Of a stretch of 64,000 bases of DNA, positions 44,249-53,845 are shown piece by piece. Numbering within the stretch: position 1 is the stretch's first letter; the number at the start of each line of letters is the position of its first letter. The notes beneath the pieces are model-generated. The model was not told the origin of the DNA. It was given only the letters and a program-made list of their open reading frames with translations, and made no database searches. Position numbers and translations under genes: made by a program. The DNA comes from Agromyces sp. Leaf222 (GTDB taxonomy: Bacteria > Actinomycetota > Actinomycetes > Actinomycetales > Microbacteriaceae), in NCBI RefSeq assembly GCF_001421565.1, contig NZ_LMKQ01000002.1, positions 248,001 through 312,000 on the forward strand. The letters run 5' to 3'.

Positions 44249-46441
44249 CTACTTCACCCGCTTCAGCTGCAGCACCGCCTTCGCGATGACGGCGGTCGCG
44301 AGCACGACGTCGCGCTGGGTGGCGCGCGACCCCGCGAGCACGACCTCGCCCACGGCGACCGCGTCGTCGAGCCTGGCGACGGATGCCGCGGTGAACCGGT
44401 CGCGATCGAGGCGCGCCGCGCCCGCGAGGGCGACGTCGAGCAGCTTCGTGCGCACGGTCGTGGCGGGCTCGACGCGCACGAGTCGCACGTCGTCGAACAC
44501 GCCCCATGCCCCGCCGCTCAGCGAGAACACGGCCGAGACGGTGACGACCCCGTCGCTGCCGACGACGACCGAGGGCGCAGTCGCGGTGTGGAACTCGTTC
44601 CACGCTGTGAACTGCATCGGGGCGCTCCACGTGCCGGCCGAGGTCGTCGCCGAGAGCACGCGCGAGTCGGTGGCCGGGCTGTTCGTGCCCTGCGTCGTCG
44701 CCTGCAGCGAGTAGGTTCCGGCGGGCACGCCCGTGATGGTCTGGGTCGCCGAGGCCTGGTACGCGGAACCGTTCCAGAAGGTCACGGCGGTGCCGCCGTC
44801 GGGGGCATCCGACGTCGGGTTCGGCCATGCATATCCGCCGAAGGTCCATGCGCCGTGGTCGGCGGCCTCGAAGCTGTGGTCCACCACGAAGTTCTTCGCG
44901 AGCACGGTGACCGTCGCCGTGACCTTCAGCCCGGAGGCGGTCGTGCCCGGGATCGCGTACTCGCCCGGACCGCGGATCCACGACAGGGCGCTGCTCCACG
45001 TCACGGCGGGGTGCTCGACCGTGCCGTCGTTGTACGACACGTCGAGGGTCGACGGCAGCACGACGGGCGAGCCGTCGGTCGCGGTGACCTCGACCGCGCC
45101 GACCTGCGTGATCACGCGCGGCGCGACCGCACCCGTGCGCGCGTACTCGAACGTGCGCAGCGACTCGAGTGCCGTCCCGTCGAAGCCGAAGAGGGCCTGG
45201 TTGTCCCACGCGGATCCGCCGTGGAACTCGCCGACGTGCACGGGGTCGTAGTCGGATGCGGCCGAGGTGGCCCATCCCGATCCGTCGCGTTCCCAGAGCA
45301 CGGCGTTCGCCGCGGCATCCGTCGCCGGCCCGACCGGAACCCACGCGGGCTCCCAGTAGAAGACGCCGACGCCCGCCGAGCCCACGGCCGAGACGGCTGC
45401 GATCACGTCGCGGAGTTCGGTCGCCTGGCCCTGCACGCTCGCCGGGTACTGGTCGGTGATCGTTCCCGACCCGATGACGTTGGCGTATCCGTCGCCGTCG
45501 TCGAGGGTGTGCGCCCATGACGTCTCGGCGACCATGACCTGCTTGCCGTAGGTCGTCGCGACCTGGGTCAGCGCCGCGGTGAGGTTCGCCGTCGTGCCGT
45601 GCCAGTACGGGTAGTACGAGCTTGCGAACACGTCGTAGTCGACGCCGAACTGCGCGAGGCCGGCGGCGTAGGTCGCATACCGGTTCGGCGTCTCGGGGTT
45701 CGTGAAGTGCACGGCCACGAGCGCGTCGGGCAGCACCTCGCGCACCGCGCTGCTGCCGGCCTGGATCAGGTCGGCGAACGTCTCGTCGATCGCGGTGCCC
45801 GCGCGCGTGTACCCGGCGATGGCGTTGTTCGTCTCATTGCCGACCTGCACCATCGTCACGTCGACGCCCGCGTCCTCGAAGGACTGCAGCGTCTCGGCCG
45901 TGTAGTCGTGCAGCGCCGTCTCGAGCGCAGGTGCGTCGAGCCCGGCCCACGCCTTGGGCGCGAGCTGGCGGGCGGGGTCGGCCCAGAAGTCCGAGTAGTG
46001 GAAGTCCACGAGCACGCTGAGACCCGCGGAGGTCGCGCGCTCGCCGATCTCGACGGCGCGCGCCGCATCGACGTTGCCGCCGCCGTAGCCGCGACCCGAG
46101 GCGTCGAACGGGTCGTTCCACACGCGGATGCGCACGGTGTTCACGCCGCTGTCGGCGAGCACGTCGAACAGGTCGGCCGGCTGCCCAGCGGCATCCCGGA
46201 ACACCACCCCGCTCTCCTCGAGCGAGAGCACCGACGACACGTCGACGCCGTTCACGAAGTCGGGCGAGAGCCCGTCGACCTTCTGCACGAAGATGCCGGC
46301 GTCGACCGGGCCGTCGTCGGCTGTTCCGTTCGCGGCGTCGGCCGCCCACGCCGCGGGCGTCAGCGCCGCCCCGGTCAGGGCGATGCCGAGCGCCGCGGCG
46401 ACCGCGACGCCTCCGCGCCCTCTCGTCGTTCGGTTCCACAT
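44249..46441 (-). CDS. ganB: secreted arabinogalactan endo-beta-1,4-galactanase, GH53
   Basis: 730 residues. Signal peptide (about 1-33), GH53 catalytic domain about 50-420 with acid/base E203 (VQVGNE) and nucleophile E306 (VAETSW). An Ig-like bacterial domain (about 435-515) and a beta-sandwich carbohydrate-binding module resembling CBM61 (about 520-670) follow. It hydrolyses the galactan side chains of pectin to short galacto-oligosaccharides for the importer encoded at 49.3 kb. GAGGAG is eight bases upstream. It lies 146 bases after the GH35 gene and is probably co-transcribed from the operator-controlled promoter near 49.2 kb. Confidence 0.92.
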   Translation of the reverse strand: MWNRTTRGRGGVAVAAALGIALTGAALTPAAWAADAANGTADDGPVDAGIFVQKVDGLSPDFVNGVDVSSVLSLEESGVVFRDAAGQPADLFDVLADSGVNTVRIRVWNDPFDASGRGYGGGNVDAARAVEIGERATSAGLSVLVDFHYSDFWADPARQLAPKAWAGLDAPALETALHDYTAETLQSFEDAGVDVTMVQVGNETNNAIAGYTRAGTAIDETFADLIQAGSSAVREVLPDALVAVHFTNPETPNRYATYAAGLAQFGVDYDVFASSYYPYWHGTTANLTAALTQVATTYGKQVMVAETSWAHTLDDGDGYANVIGSGTITDQYPASVQGQATELRDVIAAVSAVGSAGVGVFYWEPAWVPVGPATDAAANAVLWERDGSGWATSAASDYDPVHVGEFHGGSAWDNQALFGFDGTALESLRTFEYARTGAVAPRVITQVGAVEVTATDGSPVVLPSTLDVSYNDGTVEHPAVTWSSALSWIRGPGEYAIPGTTASGLKVTATVTVLAKNFVVDHSFEAADHGAWTFGGYAWPNPTSDAPDGGTAVTFWNGSAYQASATQTITGVPAGTYSLQATTQGTNSPATDSRVLSATTSAGTWSAPMQFTAWNEFHTATAPSVVVGSDGVVTVSAVFSLSGGAWGVFDDVRLVRVEPATTVRTKLLDVALAGAARLDRDRFTAASVARLDDAVAVGEVVLAGSRATQRDVVLATAVIAKAVLQLKRVK

Positions 46442-46587
46442 GGTGCCACTCCTCTCAGACGGCGGCCCGCGGGTCGGCCCGTCATGAGGAGAGCGGATGC
46501 CGCGGCGCTGCGGTTTCGCGCTCCGTCCGGTCGGGCGGGGCGCGGGTGGTGCTGATGGTGCTGGTGGGGTCGGTGGTGCGGGTCAGC

Positions 46588-49134
46588 TCACGGCTGTTCC
46601 AGCCAGAGCGGGGCCTCGACGAGTCGCACGGACCCGAGCGAGACGAGCGGTGCGCCGGGTGCTTCGGTCGCGGCAGCGGCGCGTCGGGTGGCGGCGCCCT
46701 CGGGCAGGTGCACGGATGCCGCGGCGTGCAGCGGCACGATGCGCAGCGTCAGCTCCGAGTCGGGTGCGAGGTCGAGGGCGTCGAGTCCGATGATCCAGGT
46801 CGTGCCGTCCCAGAAGCGATCGGCGACGACGAGGCCGTCGACCTCGAGGCGGGCGACGTCGCCGGCCCACTCGATCTCGAGGGTGCGGCTCGCACTGCCG
46901 CGCTCGGGCAGCCAGAACGTCCACGCCGTGCCGTGTCGTGCGACCTCGGCCCTCGAGGGTGCCGAGGCGCGTCCGTGGCGCTCGCCGAAGCTCGCGGGCG
47001 GGGCCTCGCCGGGGGTCGGGGCGCCGGTCGCGACGCGCCCGCCCGAGCCGGTGCCCGAGCCGGTGCCCGAGCCGGTGCCCGAGGCGGTGCCCGTAGCGCT
47101 CCCGGCGCTCCCCGGCGAGCCGTCGGCCTCGGCCGCCACGACGAGCGGCTCGAACCGCCCGAGCAGCGGCAGGTACTCTCGCACCTCGGGGCGCTCGGCG
47201 GCGCGGGCGGCGATCCAGCCGTCGGCGCTCTCGAACAGGGCGTCGGCCGAGAGCGCGAGCCGGCGGTCGCCGCTCGCCTCCAGCACCCACACGTCGTCGG
47301 CGGATGCCGCGGGCAGCACGAGCACCGTGAGCCGGCCGTCGCCCTGCGCGAGTTCGACGCGCAGCGGCTGCGAGGCGTCGACGCGCAGGATGCCGGGGGC
47401 CGGTGAGGCGACGTCCGAGGTGGCGCCCGCGGCCTCAGCGGGCGGCTCGGCGGCGAACACGCCGAGCAGCTCGGCCGCCGTCGCGAGCTCGACGGGGATG
47501 CCGGCCTCGGCGACGAGCACGAGGGTCGGCGGCAGCGCGTCGAGCGGGCCGTCGGCGCCGAGCGCGGGGCCGGTGGCGGGCAGCACCGTGAGCGGTGACG
47601 CGGTCGCCCAGTCGAGGTGCACGCCGCCGAGCTCGAGGTGCAGCGGCCAGCGGGCGATGGTGCCGGGCGCGACGGTGACGGGTTCGTGCGGCAGCACGAG
47701 CGAGCCGGCACGTGCGTCGTCGTCGCCGAGCGGCGCCGCCGCGGCATCCGGACCAGTGGACTCGGATGTGCGGGTGCGGACGAGCGCCACCTCGAACTGC
47801 ACGTCGTGCACGGGCGCGAGCGGCACGTGCGGCTGCTGCCAGGTGATGAACAGCCAGCCGGATGCCCCGTCGCTGCGCAATGCCCAGCGCAGCGTCTCGG
47901 TGTCGTCGACGTTCGTCGGGTGGTGCGCCGGCAGGGTCGAGGGCATGGGGGCGAGCCGGTCGCCGAACGCGGCGAGGAACGCGTGCTGGCGGCGGAGCGC
48001 GGCGTGGCTCGGGCCGAGGCGCCCCGCCGCACCGATCGGCGCATGGAAGTCGTAGTCGAACTCGGGAAGGTCGTTGGGGTAGTCGGTCGCGTGCGACTCC
48101 TGCAGGCCGGGTGCCGGGTTCATGCCGCCGGCGTACATGTAGTAGCCCTGCCAGCCCGAGCCGTTGCCGATCTTGGTGTTGGCGACGGCCGCGATGTCGG
48201 CGCCGCCGAGCAGCGGGCGCCGGTGGTAGGCGGTCGCCATGCCGCCGCCGAGCTCGCAGGTCGCGGCCGGGAAGGAGGCCGAGGGCAGGCGCGGCGTCTC
48301 GGGGCGGCGGCCGATGCCGGGGTGCGCGCGCAGGTCGGCGCCGATGCCGGGGTCGTCCCACGTGTGGGAGAAGAAGAAGTGCTCGCGGAACGTCGTGTCC
48401 CAGTCGTGGTCGGCGTCGACCCAGAAGCCGTCGCCGTAGCCGCCGTAGAGGGGGAGCACCTCGCCGTCGGGCAGCTCGGCGCCACCCCAGGCGGTGGCCG
48501 TGTAGATCGGGGCGACGAGCCCGTGCCGGCGCGCGATCGCCTTGAGCGTGGTGAGGTGGCCGGGCTGGTCGTAGAGCTCGTTGTCGAGTTGGATCGCGAT
48601 GACGTTGCTCGACGGACCGCAGAGCGGCGCCAGCTGCTCGCCGAGCGCGGCGAACCAGGGCTCGACGAGCGCGAGGTAGCCGGGGTCGTCGGTGCGGTGG
48701 GCGACCGGCGCCTGCTGCACCCAATCGGGGAACCCGCCGTTGCGGGTCTCGCCGTGGATCCACGGGCCGATGCGCAGCACGACGTCGAGGCCGGCGTCGG
48801 CCGCCGTGCGCACGAAGGCGGCCGCGTCGAGGTGGCCCTCGAAGCTGATCTCGCCCTGCACGGGCTCGTGGTGGTTCCAGATGAGGTACGAGGCGACGAC
48901 CGTCACGCCGCCCGCGCGCATGAGGCGCAGGCGCTCGCTCCACTCCGCGCGGGGGATGCGGCTGTAGTGCAGCTCGCCCGAGACCGGGATCACGGGCACG
49001 CCGCGCTGCTCGACGTAGCGGTTCGTGAGCGAGATGCGCTCGTGCCGGTCGACCTCGGTGCCCATCGCGGGGCGCGTGAGCGGCTCGGCCCACGGCTCGT
49101 GCGCCACGGTGAACCGCGCGGTCTGCAAAGGCAT
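46588..49134 (-). CDS. beta-galactosidase, GH35
   Basis: 848 residues. The N-terminal TIM barrel carries SGELHYSRIPRAEWSERL, YLIWNHHEP, acid/base Glu in QLDNELYD (residue 186) and nucleophile Glu in ATCELGGG (294). No signal peptide, so it acts in the cytoplasm on imported galacto-oligosaccharides. The C-terminal half holds beta domains with a GTGSGTGS linker encoded by 12-base tandem repeats (47046-47093). Two in-frame ATGs compete: 49134 has GGGAG seven bases upstream, while 49140 sits one base from it, so 49134 is preferred. First gene of a unit with ganB. Confidence 0.9.
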   Translation of the reverse strand: MPLQTARFTVAHEPWAEPLTRPAMGTEVDRHERISLTNRYVEQRGVPVIPVSGELHYSRIPRAEWSERLRLMRAGGVTVVASYLIWNHHEPVQGEISFEGHLDAAAFVRTAADAGLDVVLRIGPWIHGETRNGGFPDWVQQAPVAHRTDDPGYLALVEPWFAALGEQLAPLCGPSSNVIAIQLDNELYDQPGHLTTLKAIARRHGLVAPIYTATAWGGAELPDGEVLPLYGGYGDGFWVDADHDWDTTFREHFFFSHTWDDPGIGADLRAHPGIGRRPETPRLPSASFPAATCELGGGMATAYHRRPLLGGADIAAVANTKIGNGSGWQGYYMYAGGMNPAPGLQESHATDYPNDLPEFDYDFHAPIGAAGRLGPSHAALRRQHAFLAAFGDRLAPMPSTLPAHHPTNVDDTETLRWALRSDGASGWLFITWQQPHVPLAPVHDVQFEVALVRTRTSESTGPDAAAAPLGDDDARAGSLVLPHEPVTVAPGTIARWPLHLELGGVHLDWATASPLTVLPATGPALGADGPLDALPPTLVLVAEAGIPVELATAAELLGVFAAEPPAEAAGATSDVASPAPGILRVDASQPLRVELAQGDGRLTVLVLPAASADDVWVLEASGDRRLALSADALFESADGWIAARAAERPEVREYLPLLGRFEPLVVAAEADGSPGSAGSATGTASGTGSGTGSGTGSGGRVATGAPTPGEAPPASFGERHGRASAPSRAEVARHGTAWTFWLPERGSASRTLEIEWAGDVARLEVDGLVVADRFWDGTTWIIGLDALDLAPDSELTLRIVPLHAAASVHLPEGAATRRAAAATEAPGAPLVSLGSVRLVEAPLWLEQP

Positions 49135-49153
49135 GGGCATTCTCCCTCGAATC

Positions 49154-49195
49154 TGTGTGCGCTCACAGTTCTAGCACAGCAATCCCGCTCTGCAA
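49154..49195 (-). promoter_or_regulatory. minus-strand promoter and LacI operator of beta-galactosidase
   Basis: On the minus strand TTGCAG (49190-49195), 16 bases, TAGAAC (49168-49173). The operator-like 14-mer TGTGTGCGCTCACA (49154-49167) follows immediately, one mismatch from the symmetric TGTGAGCGCTCACA typical of actinobacterial LacI regulators. Confidence 0.7.
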
Positions 49196-49212
49196 CATCA
49201 CGAATACGAGAG

Positions 49213-49255
49213 TTGACAGTCAATAGCTGGCTGTGTATTACTGGGATCGCTCACA
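49213..49255 (+). promoter_or_regulatory. plus-strand promoter and LacI operator of importer operon
   Basis: TTGACA (49213-49218), 17 bases, TATTAC (49236-49241): the best consensus promoter in the window. The 14-mer TGGGATCGCTCACA (49242-49255), two mismatches from TGTGAGCGCTCACA, covers the expected transcription start. Confidence 0.75.
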
Positions 49256-49329
49256 GGCACGCTGACGTCCTTCTGGTCGCGCGGGCCCCACGGGGCATCC
49301 GCAATCACAGCTTTCGACAAGGAGGACGA

Positions 49330-50637
49330 ATGCGTTCCACAATCCGTACGGGTGCGGTCGCCGCCATCGCCGCCGCCGCGCTCATCTTGACCGGCTGCTC
49401 GGCCGACAGCGCATCGGAGGGCACCGCCGACGACCCGATCGAGCTCACCTACTGGGCCTGGGCGCCCAACCTCGACAAGGTCGTCGACCTCTGGAACTCC
49501 GAGCACCCCGAGATCCAGGTCACCGTCAACAAGCAGGACGGCGGCGACCCCGCCATCACCAAGCTCCTGACCGCGATCAAGGCCGGCAGCGGCGCACCCG
49601 ACCTGATCCAGGCCGAGTACCAGAAGATCCCGACGCTCGTCGCCTCCGACGCGCTCGCCGACATCGCCGGATCCGTCGGCGACGACGTGGCCGGCCAGTT
49701 CCCCGACGGGGTCTGGCAGTCCGTCACGCTCGGTGGCGACGCCGTGTACGCCGTGCCGCAGGACACCGGCCCCATGATGTTCTTCTACCGCGCCGACCTG
49801 TTCGAGCAGTACGGCCTCACCGTGCCCACCACGTGGGACGAGTACGCCGAGACCGCACGTGCGCTGCACGCCGCAGACCCCACCAAGTACCTCGGCACCT
49901 TCTCGGCCAACGACGCCGGCTGGTTCGCCGGCCTCTCGCAGCAGGCGAAGGCCGAGTGGTGGTCGATCGACGGCGACAGCTGGGGCGTCGGCATCGACGA
50001 GGAGCCCACGCAGACGGTCGCCTCGTACTGGGGCGGACTCGTCGCCGAAGGCGCGATCGACAACAAGCCGATGTACACGCCCGAGTGGAACGCCGGACTC
50101 AACGACGGCACCCAGGTCGGCTGGCTCGGCGCCGTCTGGGGCCCCGGCGTGCTCTCGGGCAACGCCCCCGACACGGCCGGCCTCTGGGAGGCCGCGACCC
50201 TGCCCACGTGGGACGGCGACGTCTCCAACGGCAACTGGGGCGGATCGTCCACGGCCGTCACCTCGCAGTCCGAGAACGTCGACGCCGCGACCGAGTTCGC
50301 GACCTGGCTGAACACCGACCCCGAGGCCGTCGCCTCGCTCGTCGAGCAGACCGGCATCTACCCCGCAGCGACGGATGCCGCGGCATCCGTGCTCACCGAG
50401 GCGCCCGAGTTCTTCAGCAACCAGCCCGACTTCTACGACGTCGCCGCCGAGGCGGCACAGGCCGTCGCGCCGTTCACCTACGGACCCAACGTCAACGTCG
50501 CGTTCAGCGCGTACAACGACGAGTTCGCGAAGGCGGCCGAGGCGAAGACCGTCGACGCGTTCCTCGCCGCGGTCACCGCGATGCAGAAGACGACGATCGA
50601 CGACCTGAAGGCCGGCGGCTTCGCGGTCTCCGAGTAG
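49330..50637 (+). CDS. sugar ABC importer solute-binding lipoprotein
   Basis: 435 residues. Lipobox LTGC near residue 23; the mature part is an extracellular family 1 binding protein (ELTYWAWAPNLDKVVDLWNSEHPEIQV). Context with GH53 and GH35 predicts galactan oligosaccharides, the role of GanS in Bacillus. GGAGG lies four to eight bases upstream of the ATG. It is the first gene of the importer operon, and a strong palindromic element separates it from the permeases. Confidence 0.9.
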   Translation: MRSTIRTGAVAAIAAAALILTGCSADSASEGTADDPIELTYWAWAPNLDKVVDLWNSEHPEIQVTVNKQDGGDPAITKLLTAIKAGSGAPDLIQAEYQKIPTLVASDALADIAGSVGDDVAGQFPDGVWQSVTLGGDAVYAVPQDTGPMMFFYRADLFEQYGLTVPTTWDEYAETARALHAADPTKYLGTFSANDAGWFAGLSQQAKAEWWSIDGDSWGVGIDEEPTQTVASYWGGLVAEGAIDNKPMYTPEWNAGLNDGTQVGWLGAVWGPGVLSGNAPDTAGLWEAATLPTWDGDVSNGNWGGSSTAVTSQSENVDAATEFATWLNTDPEAVASLVEQTGIYPAATDAAASVLTEAPEFFSNQPDFYDVAAEAAQAVAPFTYGPNVNVAFSAYNDEFAKAAEAKTVDAFLAAVTAMQKTTIDDLKAGGFAVSE

Positions 50638-50651
50638 CCGGTCCGCCGGTT

Positions 50652-50736
50652 CCGCCGGTCGAGTAGGCGCGCCAGCGCCGTATCGAGACCAGACCATGCG
50701 CAGAGGTCTCGATACGCTTCGCTACTCGACCGGCGG
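50652..50736. repeat. long double inverted repeat (REP-like) between binding protein and permeases
   Basis: CCGCCGGTCGAGTAG (50652-50666) pairs with CTACTCGACCGGCGG (50722-50736), and inside it CGTATCGAGACC (50679-50690) pairs with GGTCTCGATACG (50705-50716). All arms are perfect. I recall the same core from intergenic repeats of other actinobacteria. Confidence 0.85.
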
Positions 50737-50785
50737 CCCTCGACCGGCATCCGCCCGCCCGTTCCACCCAGGAAGGACCCGAACC

Positions 50786-51778
50786 ATGACCGCCACGGTC
50801 GACGCCCCTCGCGGCGACACCCCGCCGGCCACGCCGGCCCCGCGGCATCCGCGTGCCGAGCGCAGCCCGAAGCGTCGTGCGAAGGGGGCGCTCACGCCGT
50901 GGCTGATGCTCGCTCCCGGCATCACGCTCTTCACGGTGTTCATGGCCGCGCCGATCCTGTACACGTTCGTGCTGTCGTTCCAGAAGGAGCAGGTGAAGGG
51001 ACTCGGCCTCGGCGGCGACTCGCGCACCCGCGAGTTCGCGGGCCTCGAGAACTACGTCGCGACCTTCTCGGACCCCGAGTTCCTGGCGAGCGTCGGCCGC
51101 GTGCTGCTCTACGGGCTCATCCTCGTGCCGACCATGCTCGGCCTCGCGCTGCTCTTCGCGCTGCTGCTCGACGCCCGCCGCACCGGCGCGAAGGGATTCA
51201 GCCGGGTCTCGATCTTCCTGCCCTACGCGGTGCCTGCGGTCATCTCGTCGCTGCTCTGGGGCTTCCTCTACCTGCCGGCCGTGAGCCCGTTCTACTGGAT
51301 CTTCGAACAACTCGGCTGGGACGACGTTCCGTCGCTGCTCTCGCCGGGGCTCGTGATCTTCGCGATCGCGAACATCGGGCTGTGGGGCGGCGTCGGCTTC
51401 AACATGATCGTGATGTACACCTCGCTCAAGGCGGTGCCGAGCGACATCTACGAGGCCGCGCGCATCGACGGCGCATCCGAGGTGCAGATCGCGTGGCGCA
51501 TCAAGGTGCCGATCATCATGCCGGCGCTCATCATGACCGCGCTGTTCTCGATGATCGCGACGCTCCAGGTCTTCGCCGAGCCCACCACGCTGCGTCCGCT
51601 CACGAACAGCCTCTCGACGAGCTGGTCGCCGCTCATGTTCGTCTACCGCGATGCGTTCACGCGCGACGACATCTACTCCGCCGCGGCCACCTCGATCATC
51701 ATCGCGCTCGCGACCTTCGCGATCTCGTTCCTCTTCCTCCGCGTCGTGCAGCGACGCGCCTTCGGTCAGGAGGACTGA
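50786..51778 (+). CDS. sugar ABC importer permease, MalF/UgpA type
   Basis: 330 residues with six membrane helices and the EAA loop IYEAARIDGASEVQIAWRIKVP. The N-terminal 45 residues are Pro/Ala/Arg-rich and cytoplasmic. The start at 50786 has AGGAAGG about nine bases upstream. Second subunit encoded three bases after its stop. Confidence 0.9.
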   Translation: MTATVDAPRGDTPPATPAPRHPRAERSPKRRAKGALTPWLMLAPGITLFTVFMAAPILYTFVLSFQKEQVKGLGLGGDSRTREFAGLENYVATFSDPEFLASVGRVLLYGLILVPTMLGLALLFALLLDARRTGAKGFSRVSIFLPYAVPAVISSLLWGFLYLPAVSPFYWIFEQLGWDDVPSLLSPGLVIFAIANIGLWGGVGFNMIVMYTSLKAVPSDIYEAARIDGASEVQIAWRIKVPIIMPALIMTALFSMIATLQVFAEPTTLRPLTNSLSTSWSPLMFVYRDAFTRDDIYSAAATSIIIALATFAISFLFLRVVQRRAFGQED

Positions 51779-51781
51779 ACC

Positions 51782-52693
51782 ATGTCCGTCACCACCGAGA
51801 CCAGGGCCGCCCTCGTGCCCGACCTCGCCGGCAGCGCCGGGCGACGCGCCCCGAAGGACTCGCGCGTGCCCGTGGCCGTCGGCTCGACCGCCGTGCTGCT
51901 GCTCGGCGCCGTCTACTGCCTGCTGCCCGTCGCCTGGGTGCTCATCGCCTCGACGAAGGACGCCTCGGAGCTGTTCTCGACGTTCACGTTCGCGCCGTCG
52001 ACGCACCTCTGGGACAACATCGTCGACCTCACGGCCTACCGCGACGGCCTGTACTGGCGGTGGATGCTGAACACCGCCCTCTACGCCGGCGTCGGCGCCG
52101 TGATCTCGACGTACATCTCGGCGCTGTCGGGCTACGCGCTCGCGAAGTACGTGTTCCCCGGCAAGGCCACGGTGTTCCGCATCCTGCTCATGGGCGTGCT
52201 CGTGCCCGGCGTGATCCTCGCGATCCCGCAGTACCTCCTGCTCGCGCAGGTCGGCCTCACGAACACGTACTGGTCGGTGCTGCTGCCGCAGTTGATCAGC
52301 CCCTACGGCATCTACCTCGCGCGTATCTACGCGGCCGCCGCCGTGCCGACCGACATCATCGAGTCGGCGCGCACCGAGGGTGCCCGCGAGCTGTTCATCT
52401 TCCACCGCATCGCCCTGCCCATGATGGGGCCGGGACTCGTGACGATCTTCCTCTTCCAGTTCGTCGCGGTGTGGAACAACTTCATGCTGCCGTACATCAT
52501 GCTCGGCGACGACCGGCTGTTCCCGATCACCGTCGGCCTCTCGGGCCTGCTCAACCAGGGCGCGTCGCTGCCGTCGATGTACACGCTCGTCATCACGGGC
52601 GCGCTGCTGTCGATCGTGCCGCTCATCGCGCTGTTCCTCGTGCTGCAGCGGTACTGGCGGGTCGACCTCGCCGCCGGCGCGGTCAAGGCGTGA
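51782..52693 (+). CDS. sugar ABC importer permease, MalG/UgpE type
   Basis: 303 residues, six membrane helices, EAA loop IIESARTEGARELFIFHRIALP. Pairs with the preceding permease. The locus has no ATPase gene, so a shared MsmK/MsmX-like ATPase encoded elsewhere must energise it. Confidence 0.9.
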   Translation: MSVTTETRAALVPDLAGSAGRRAPKDSRVPVAVGSTAVLLLGAVYCLLPVAWVLIASTKDASELFSTFTFAPSTHLWDNIVDLTAYRDGLYWRWMLNTALYAGVGAVISTYISALSGYALAKYVFPGKATVFRILLMGVLVPGVILAIPQYLLLAQVGLTNTYWSVLLPQLISPYGIYLARIYAAAAVPTDIIESARTEGARELFIFHRIALPMMGPGLVTIFLFQFVAVWNNFMLPYIMLGDDRLFPITVGLSGLLNQGASLPSMYTLVITGALLSIVPLIALFLVLQRYWRVDLAAGAVKA

Positions 52694-52803
52694 GCCGAGC
52701 GGATGCCGCGGGGCCGGCGCCCGACGGCGGGGCGGATGCCGCGGCGCGAGTGCCGGGCCCAGCCGCCCGTTCGGGTGGCGGGCGTTCGGGCACCGGCCGC
52801 ACC

Positions 52804-52809
52804 TACACT
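52804..52809 (+). promoter_or_regulatory. -10 hexamer TACACT of lacI-family gene
   Basis: Ends six bases before the GTG at 52816; no ribosome binding site. It implies a leaderless promoter separate from the importer operon. Confidence 0.55.
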
Positions 52810-52815
52810 GGCCAC

Positions 52816-53832
52816 GTGAGCGAGCACGCGCCGAAGCGGCGACCGACCATCGAGGATGTCGCGCGCGAGTCCGGCGTCTCGCGGGGCACCGTGTCGCGCG
52901 TGCTCAACGGCGGGCACTGGGTGAGCCCGCCCGCGCGCGAGGCGGTCGAGCAGGCCATCAAGCGCACGGGCTACCGCATCAACCCGCACGCCCGAAACCT
53001 CGCCACCGCTCGAGCGAACTCGGTGGCGTTCCTGCTCACCGAGTCGCACGACCGCCTGTTCGAGGACCCGAACTTCTCGGTGCTCATGCGCTCGGCGGCC
53101 GATGCACTCGCCGAGCGCGACCTGCCGCTCGTGCTGCTCATGGCCGGATCCGACGACGAGCAGCGGCGTGCGACCGACTTCATCATGGGCGGCCACGTCG
53201 ACGGCGCCCTGCTCGTCTCGTCGCACCGCGGACGCGAGGGGTTCCTCAAGCGCCTCGTCGAGGCCGAGGTTCCGGTCGTCTCGTGCGGCGTGCCGCTCGG
53301 CTACGAGCGCCGCATCGGCTTCGTCTCGGCCGACGACCGCGACGGCGCGCGCGACGTCGTGTCGTACCTGCGCGCGCAGGGCCGCGAGCGCGTCGCGACG
53401 ATCACCGGACCGCAGGACACCTCGGGCGGCGTCGGCCGGCTCGAGGGCTATCGCGAGGAGCTCGGCTCCGAATACGACGAGCGGTACGTCGCGTTCGGCG
53501 ACTACTCGCGCTCGAGCGGCGCACGCGCCATGGAGCTCCTGCTCGAGCAGGCGCCCGACCTCGACGCCGTCTTCGCCGCGAACGACATGATGGCGGCCGG
53601 CGCGCTCGACGTGCTCAAGGCCCGCGGGCGTCGCGTGCCAGACGACGTCGCCGTCGCCGGCTTCGACGACGCCCCCATCGCGACTCGCCTCGACCCCCAG
53701 CTGACGACCATGCGCCAGCCCTTCGACCGCATCGCGCACGAGATGGTGCGCATGCTGCTCGACGTGTTCGACGGCCGGCCGGCCGGCCGCATGACCCTGC
53801 CGACCGAGCTCGTGGTGCGCGAGTCGGCCTGA
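52816..53832 (+). CDS. LacI family transcriptional regulator
   Basis: 338 residues from the GTG at 52816. The N-terminal HTH reads TIEDVARESGVSRGTVSRVLNGG with the hinge helix INPHARNLATARANSVAF. A periplasmic-binding-like effector domain follows (AFLLTESHDRLF, GPQDTSGGVGRLEGY, PDDVAVAGFDDAPIATRLDPQLTTMRQP). It probably represses the divergent GH35-GH53 and importer units through the two operators at 49154 and 49242, with a galactosyl oligomer as inducer; this is analogous to GanR. Confidence 0.92.
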   Translation: MSEHAPKRRPTIEDVARESGVSRGTVSRVLNGGHWVSPPAREAVEQAIKRTGYRINPHARNLATARANSVAFLLTESHDRLFEDPNFSVLMRSAADALAERDLPLVLLMAGSDDEQRRATDFIMGGHVDGALLVSSHRGREGFLKRLVEAEVPVVSCGVPLGYERRIGFVSADDRDGARDVVSYLRAQGRERVATITGPQDTSGGVGRLEGYREELGSEYDERYVAFGDYSRSSGARAMELLLEQAPDLDAVFAANDMMAAGALDVLKARGRRVPDDVAVAGFDDAPIATRLDPQLTTMRQPFDRIAHEMVRMLLDVFDGRPAGRMTLPTELVVRESA

Positions 53833-53845
53833 CGCCGGGCGGCGC

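Noticed and set aside
47617..49329. long plus-strand open frame leading into the sugar-binding protein gene
   Set aside because: The part before 49330 is antisense to the GH35 gene. A signal peptide with lipobox and GGAGG locate the true start at 49330.
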